This document shows positions 58,541-64,000 of a stretch of 64,000 bases of DNA, one piece after another; the stretch's first letter is position 1; the number at the start of each line of letters is the position of its first letter. Made by a program: the position numbers and the translations under genes. Under the pieces are notes generated by a model. The model made no database searches. It had not been told where the DNA came from and worked only from the letters and a program-made list of their open reading frames with translations. Source of the stretch: Malachius bipustulatus (Eukaryota > Arthropoda > Insecta > Coleoptera > Melyridae); assembly GCA_910589415.1 (NCBI GenBank), contig OU342633.1, positions 53,748,404-53,812,403 on the forward strand, read 5' to 3'.

Positions 58541-59565
58541 TTAATTTTTTTCCAATATACTTCTAACATTTAGACTGGGGGCTGTTCTCACAACTTCAAC
58601 AAATTCATTATAATCACAGCAATGAACGAAACCATATTGCTTTTTTGAAAAATAATTCTTATTCCAGCCGTATTCTCTACAAATGTCGCTACATAAATAA
58701 TCTTCTTCAGTCAAGTCCCCTAGAAAGGGGTTATTAGAAGCGACTAAAACTATTGCTTTCCGGCTTTCTGCATCGAAAATAATTTTCCAAAAAAATTTCG
58801 GAACTGGTAGTTTATCATTCCTAGCAAGATAGATTGGCTTCAAGTCTCCATTCTCATCCGGTAATTTTAAAACATCATGAGTTCCAGTGTAGACATTCAA
58901 AATCTTGCCGTAATTGTCAGCGAATCTTCTGAGTGAATTTTCTATTTTAACCCAATTTCCTCCGTTGATGGCTTGCCACTGCGGGGCAGTGTTTATGTAA
59001 TAGTAAGTTGTGTACTGCCAAGGAGCATAGAGAAAGTCAGCATCGGGAGCTAGATGACCTCTAGAAAGGTAACTACTATTGTTGATATAACGTTCAGAAA
59101 TTCTAGATGAACCTAATATTCTATTGAAAGTTGATTTCTGATAAGCTCTTTTGTATGCTAGTGAAGCCGGAAGGTCACTAGCAACTCCTTGTGCGCTGAA
59201 CGATGGACGATAGGTTGATCCTGAAGCATCTGAAAATATTATCATTATCGTTAATATTGGAAAAATTTAATTTATTATTAATCACTTACATTTAATTTGC
59301 TGGCCGTAAAGGACATGCTCCGCATATAATGACTTTCCTTCTGTTCTATCGTAACATACTTGGAAAAGAGTAATCCAATTATTGCTGGTGATATGATAAC
59401 CGATGTTGTGTATGTAACCTTTGTTAGAAGTACATTTATTGTTAGTTTCTATTGCGTCTCCTTTTATAGCTTTATTGCAAATAGTTTCTGAAAAATTTAC
59501 GTTTCTACGACCAATTTTTATGGTTTCCCCATCGACACATTTAATTGTTTCAAGGCTCCTGTTTG
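58541..59565 (-). CDS. Secreted DNA/RNA non-specific endonuclease (dsRNase-like), 5' part missing
   Basis: Two exons on the minus strand. The first is 59565-59290, after acceptor TTTTCAG and before donor GTAAGT. The second is 59229-58541, after acceptor TTTTCAG. The intron is 60 bp. Joined, they give about 320 residues. The first exon has the cysteine-rich front of insect NUC proteins (TIKCVDG, ETICNKA, VCYDRTEGKSLYAEHVLYG). The second has the active-site block SRGHLAPDADF, with the catalytic His codon at 59054-59056. Next come NTAPQWQAINGGNW with the metal-binding Asn, and KIE. This family (PF01223) digests DNA and RNA without sequence preference using Mg2+. Insect members are mostly secreted into gut or haemolymph, and some beetle and locust ones are called dsRNases. 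Active-site residues are kept, so it looks functional. The exon or exons with the start codon and signal peptide are not recognised, neither in the bases up to 64000 nor immediately upstream. Confidence 0.9.
59230..59289 (-). other. Intron of the nuclease gene (60 bp)
   Basis: Minus strand: donor GTAAGTGATT at 59289-59280, acceptor ATATTTTCAG ending at 59230. Phase 1 within a codon that becomes TAT (Tyr). Confidence 0.9.
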
Positions 59566-59988
59566 CTGAAAATGATAAATGCATAATAAATGTTGTGTTC
59601 GTGAAATCTTTTATTGAATATTGCATTTATTGTTAATTCAATTTTTTTTTCTGCTTCAAACTTTTAATAATATTCATATTAATTAATTATTAATTACTAT
59701 ACAAATAATAATTTTTTTAATATTAATATATAAAAAATATTAAATATTAAACACAAATATGTATAATTTTTTCTACTTTCTCACATTTAATAATATGTAC
59801 CTACATTATATGCATATTGAATTATTATTCCTAATTAAAAAAAAAATCAGGAAAAAGAAGTATGACGAAAAGTGGCAACATCGTTTTTCTATTGACAGAA
59901 TTTTTTTGATGAAAGTAGACTGATAGAATCTTCTAGTGCAAACAAACTGCACTGCAATCTGCCAAAGAGTAGCCAAACTATTCATAGA
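59566..59988. other. Upstream intron or flank of the nuclease gene
   Basis: AT-rich. A minus-strand ATG near 59872 gives a short hydrophobic MLPLFVILLF run that reaches a stop without a good splice donor, so I do not accept it as the signal-peptide exon. Confidence 0.4.
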
Positions 59989-60130
59989 ACTAATTAATAA
60001 TAATAAAATAATAAAGGTAGGTCGTTATGAGTATAAAGCACATACAGTGAATTTAATAGCCTGTTGCACTGTAATGTGTGCTTTATACTCATAACGACCT
60101 ACCTTTATTATTTTATTATTATTAATTAGT
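59989..60130. repeat. Near-perfect hairpin, arms about 60 bp
   Basis: ACTAATTAATAATAATAAAA, then ATAATAAAGGTAGGTCG and TTATGAGTATAAAGCACA, is mirrored almost exactly by the complement ending in TTATTAATTAGT. The loop is about 17 bases. It sits upstream of the nuclease exons. It may be a hairpin MITE. Transcribed, it would form a long double-stranded RNA stem. Confidence 0.85.
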
Positions 60131-60260
60131 CGTTGAGTATACCTGCCATTTTTCTCTTATTCATATAGAACTTCTAACTTTGGTGGATTTTTGTGGAGAT
60201 GGCACAAGTCGGACAAAAGAATATGTTAGACTCACAAAAGTACTCACAAAAGCACATACC

Positions 60261-60261
<1 letters not shown>

Positions 60262-60291
<30 letters not shown>

Positions 60292-60300
60292 TTTTTTTAT
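60262..60300. repeat. (TTTA)n microsatellite
   Basis: Nine or so TTTA units followed by T-rich sequence. On the minus strand it has the form of a LINE 3' tail, but no LINE text precedes it there. Confidence 0.85.
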
Positions 60301-60353
60301 TTTTTTATTACACCACCCAACAGAATTTAGATTCCATATGAGGATGGGATATA

Positions 60354-61346
60354 CAGGGTTATGCAAATTTCATGGTGTCAGTATTGGAATATCCTAAACC
60401 ATAAGAGATACAGGGTTGCTTAAATTAGAGAAAAGTTGCGCTATTTTATGGCCATCTCGAATCCGTCAAAACATGCAAGATATCTGTGACCGTTCCTGAA
60501 ATATCCTGAAAAAACTGAAAAATCGAGAAATCTTATTTTTGGAATATCTTTCTTACCATAGGAAATTAATAAATAATTTTTTGTAGCCTTACATAAACCG
60601 TTATAAGCTATTTATCTGACGTTTCAAAAATTTTCACAGCCGACTAGATCCCAGAGTTTTCATAGTCAACTTTCGTTTTTCTTATGGCCGCCATATTATT
60701 TTTTTATGTCGTTCGATAAGAAAAAAATAATGGAAACCAAAAACTAACAAACTTCAAAAAATAACTTTCAAAAATTTTTGTTCTTTTTTTTTCTAAAAAA
60801 AGACAACTTTTTAGATCGAATATCATAGAGAAATTAACAACCTATAAGGCAAGCAGTATGACTTCATATTGGCCTATTTCAGTTAAGAACTATCTGTTTT
60901 TCTTTGAAAAAAGAAGAATAAAAATTTTCCAATTTTTTGTTTCTAAAATTTATTAATTTTTGGTTTACATTATTTTTTTCTTATCGAACGACATAAAAAA
61001 ATAATATGGTGGCCATAAGAAAAACGAAAGTTGACTATGAAAACTCTGGGATCTAGTCAGCTGTGAAAATTTTTGAAACGTCAGATAAATAGCTTATAAC
61101 GGTTTATGTAAGGCTACAAAAAATTATTTATTAATTTCCTATGGTAAGAAAGATATTCCAAAAATAAGATTTCTCGATTTTTCAGTTTTTTCAGGATATT
61201 TCAGGAACGGTCACAGATATCTTGCATGTTTTGACGGATTCGAGATGGCCATAAAATAGCGCAACTTTTCTCTAATTTAAGCAACCCTGTATCTCTTATG
61301 GTTTAGGATATTCCAATACTGACACCATGAAATTTGCATAACCCTG
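60354..61346. mobile_element. Concentric fold-back element, TA target duplication
   Basis: Outer inverted ends CAGGGTTATGCAAATTTCAT are flanked by TA (60352-60353, 61347-61348). After 55 bases and another TA, an inner pair begins CAGGGTTGCTTAAATTAGAG (60411-61289). The arms extend almost to the centre near 60850, sharing GGCCATCTCGAATCCGTCAA and TCGTTCGATAAGAAAAAAAT-type blocks. No coding region. The fragment at 8648-8780 carries the same two stacked ends. Confidence 0.9.
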
Positions 61347-61348
61347 TA

Positions 61349-62264
61349 TATTATCAGTTATAGTTAGATCTGATCTTTTCTCCACGTGAACGTATAACTG
61401 ATATACATTAATACAGCAAGGAAGTGTTCATCAAGGAAGGAAATATAAGATAGCAAAGGTGACCGCAGTTATCCTAATACCGCAAAAGTAACGTCGCAGC
61501 AAAGCACGACTTACATCGTGTAGCAAAGTAGGTATTTCTTTAAATACAATAACTTTGCACATTATTAAAGTAATTTGCCAAATATTTGCTTTGATTTTTA
61601 TTAAATTTATTGATTCCTTTGCTATATCGTATCTATCGTGTGAGTAAATGACTGGACTGAAAAAATAATTTTTTTCTGCGACGGGCTATAAGTTTGACCT
61701 TTTTTCCCCGTTGACAGGTAGAAAAATGCCTCATTATATGAGCTGCATCTTATCGGGGAAATAACTGAATTGGCAGGGAAATAAATGAGTACTTATTTCC
61801 CCGAAATGGCGGCTTAGAGCTACTATTAACACTCAGATATCATTAAATTTATATCAAATATACGTAAAGGAAAGTTACCTTATTATCCAAATGGCAATTA
61901 TTAAGGGAATTTTCATTACAATCACTATCCATATTATTAAATTCACTCATCGAAAACTAACAAGAATCTTTGCAAAACTGTCTTCAATTTTAATTACATT
62001 AATATGACGTTTATGTAATAATTAAATCGTTTCGTTACCCAGGCAGCGTCAATTACGATAAAAGACAGTTTGAAAATCCAAGTTTAACATAAATCATTTT
62101 TCCGACATAATTTCCAGTTATCTAACTACGTTTTTCGACATTCTAACACTGATATTTCTTCTCGCAGAAAAAAATTGTATATTACACACGAGAAAAAAGT
62201 GCGATTTTAGCTCTCGATGTGTTTGTCCCCTCCGCTAATTCTCTTGTATAATAAATAACTATTT
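61349..62264. other. Intergenic stretch, nothing recognised
   Basis: No gene or repeat I can support. Confidence 0.5.
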
Positions 62265-62470
62265 TTTCAGTTTTAAGAGTAGATTTGTAAAACTGTAATA
62301 TGAAAATTTTGGTTTCTAAAATCGTAAACTGACTGACATTGTCTTCTTGTTTTCTTAAATTCGCAAATGTGGTCTTTACACTTTCAAATCAAACTGTCTC
62401 CTGTTTGACACAATGTCGACAAGGCTAGGCAGCCAATTAAGCTTTCAAATAATTATATTTTGTCAAATAA
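62265..62470. repeat. Dispersed repeat, second copy
   Basis: Same orientation and word order as 18661-18875 (GTAAAACTGT, GTAAACTG, ACATTGTCT, ACACTTTCAAA, ATGTCGACAA). Confidence 0.65.
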
Positions 62471-62861
62471 ATATTTGGACATTAACTGAAATAAGGTGCA
62501 GCTTTTCAAAATTAGTTTTGCGTTTCTTGAATGTATAGAGTGGCTTATCACTTATGCCCACCCCCGAAATAGAGGTTAATTTTAAAGATAAGAAAAATTG
62601 AAACTTGAGAATTCGTGTAATTACTTTAGGACCATAGAATGGCAAAGTTCATAAAAAATCTTATAATACCTAATAGATTTTCCTTCAATAATTGTTAGGT
62701 TTTAATAATAACTTAGGGGATGTTAAAGTGAGTTTTTTTTCGTTTCTGTTACGTTATAGAGCCTTAAAAATTATAATAAAATCTCCCTTATTTGGTTCGA
62801 TTACTCATACTGTATATGAGATATGGTCTGGTCAATTAAGTCTGGGGCACCCTGTATAGTG
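62471..62861. other. Intergenic stretch ending in a CACCCTG-TA terminus
   Basis: GGGGCACCCTGTA at about 62846-62858 looks like the right end of another CAGGG-type element. Its partner is not seen. Confidence 0.5.
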
Positions 62862-63380
62862 CAATTGTCTCTTGGTTTTTGCTATTCTGAGTATTTGCAG
62901 GTCCAATAAAAATAATTGATTTAATATAATGTTATTGATGAATCATCTTTTAGGTCAGGGCATTACCTCAATGCTGAAACAGTTAAAAATCAAAAAAATT
63001 ATACATTTTGAAATTTTATCAGCGTTTTAAAGTTAGCCAAATTGTGGATATTTCAATTTATTTTCTAATAATAAAAAAAATTTGAAAATATATCTAAAAA
63101 AAATTGTTTAAGTAGACTCATCGTATATAGCAATATCTCGTAATGTTTTTAAAAATTTTGAGCTATATTTTTTTGATATGTTTTTTAATTTTAGGAAATA
63201 ATCAAATTTTTCCAAAATTTGGCTAACTTTAATATGCGGTAAAATTGCAAAATGTAGGTATTTTTTTATATTTTTTAACTTTTTCAGCATTGAGGTATCT
63301 TGACCTAAAAGATGATTTTTTAGAATTATTTAATAAGGCTGGCAAATACTCGAAATAGCAAAAATCAACAGACCACTGCT
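62862..63380. repeat. Palindrome of about 520 bp
   Basis: Left-arm words GTCTCTTGGTTTTTGCTATT, GAGTATTTGCAGG and ATCATCTTTTAGGTC recur inverted at 63285-63376 (GACCTAAAAGATGAT, GGCAAATACTCGAAATAGC). The arms are diverged but continuous toward an A/T-rich centre near 63115. Confidence 0.75.
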
Positions 63381-63710
63381 GCTATATGAAATATTTATAT
63401 ACTAAAACTTTATTCATGAACATTGAGAACAGCAAAAAAAAGTTGTATTTTATGTCCCCTTCAATACCCATTGTGATATTTCTCCAACGGTTGTTTGGTT
63501 TTCGAGAAATTTAATTTTTTATAGAGGCACGAAAATTACCGCGCATCAAAAATGCAAAATTTGCGATTTATTAAATAATATCAAATAACTCAAAAACTAT
63601 AATACTAATAATACTAATAATAACATACGAGTATATAAACAAAAAAAAATCAGAAGAATATTTTTGGAAATCACTGAAACTTCCTTTCTTTTAATTAGTA
63701 TTGTTTTATA

Positions 63711-64000
63711 CAGGGTGGTCCAACTTAGAACGTCAGGACTTTACCAAACGATAGATAACGTTAAAATAATGCCAGTTTCCCTAATACATTAATATAGCCG
63801 AGAAGCGAGAAAGCTTCCTTTTTAAGATTAAATTTGGCACGCAGCATGAGCTAAGTATCTTTCATGATTTACGGCTTATGGTGATCAATTGCAAAAACCA
63901 GCGGCGGAGATATGGGTGTGCCATCGCCCTTTAAAAAAAAAAAATTGACGCCACTGACTTTATGGCAAATTTAGTAATACTATTCTATGGCCCATGCTTT
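63711..64000. mobile_element. Left part of a CAGGG-type element cut by the window edge
   Basis: Starts CAGGGTGGTCCAACTTAGAA after TA (63709-63710), the same end type as the other TA-flanked palindromes. The right end lies outside the window. Confidence 0.55.

Noticed and set aside
59820..59880. Signal-peptide exon of the nuclease (MLPLFVILLF on the minus strand)
   Set aside because: No usable splice donor before the stop codon and too short for the family.

Overview
The window looks like gene-poor, AT-rich nuclear DNA of an insect. It carries jockey-like and R1-like non-LTR retrotransposon pieces, a Ty3/gypsy LTR element, Tc1/mariner relics with TA target duplications, a tRNA-type SINE and many long palindromic (fold-back) elements. 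A beetle is my best guess, from the secreted nuclease gene and the abundance of CAGGGTG-ended repeats, but order-level assignment is weak. Only one host-type protein gene is visible: the last two exons of a secreted DNA/RNA non-specific endonuclease (58541-59565, minus strand).

Layout. 1-4.2 kb: non-coding DNA and copy A of an interspersed repeat, broken by a fold-back element. 4.2-8.8 kb: reverse-transcriptase fragments, a large palindrome with a Tc1-type MITE at its centre that holds a hammerhead ribozyme motif (6069-6154), a TTA-flanked MITE and a minus-strand LINE fragment. 10-14.5 kb: copy B of the same interspersed repeat, broken by a 2.7-kb element with CCCAACTAAC ends. 15.2 kb: a second hammerhead-like motif. 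17-25.5 kb: LINE fragments, short palindromes, a minisatellite and unique DNA. 26.7-29.8 kb: a long-TIR DNA element that keeps the first and last scraps of a coding region, with another palindrome inserted in it. 31-33 kb: mariner and jockey-like relics. 34.8-35.7 kb: a 10-bp satellite whose unit has the form of a heat-shock element. 35,996-47,296: a complete, apparently young Ty3/gypsy element. 47.8-49.4 kb: a fold-back Tc1/mariner derivative that still encodes only the transposase DNA-binding region. 53-64 kb: LINE and SINE copies, the nuclease gene, a near-perfect hairpin and further palindromes.

The best-supported coding unit is the gypsy element. It has 1,677-bp LTRs at both ends, an ATGT target duplication, gag, and a pol frame entered through an A AAA AAC slippery heptamer placed exactly in the gag frame. 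Protease, reverse transcriptase, RNase H and integrase catalytic residues are present. No env gene is seen.

The most unusual signals are the two type-I hammerhead motifs with the same architecture, the heat-shock-element-like satellite, and several concentric palindromes in which successive TA-CAGGG ends are stacked inside one another. All comparisons were made by eye. Identity estimates, family names and RNA folds need computation.
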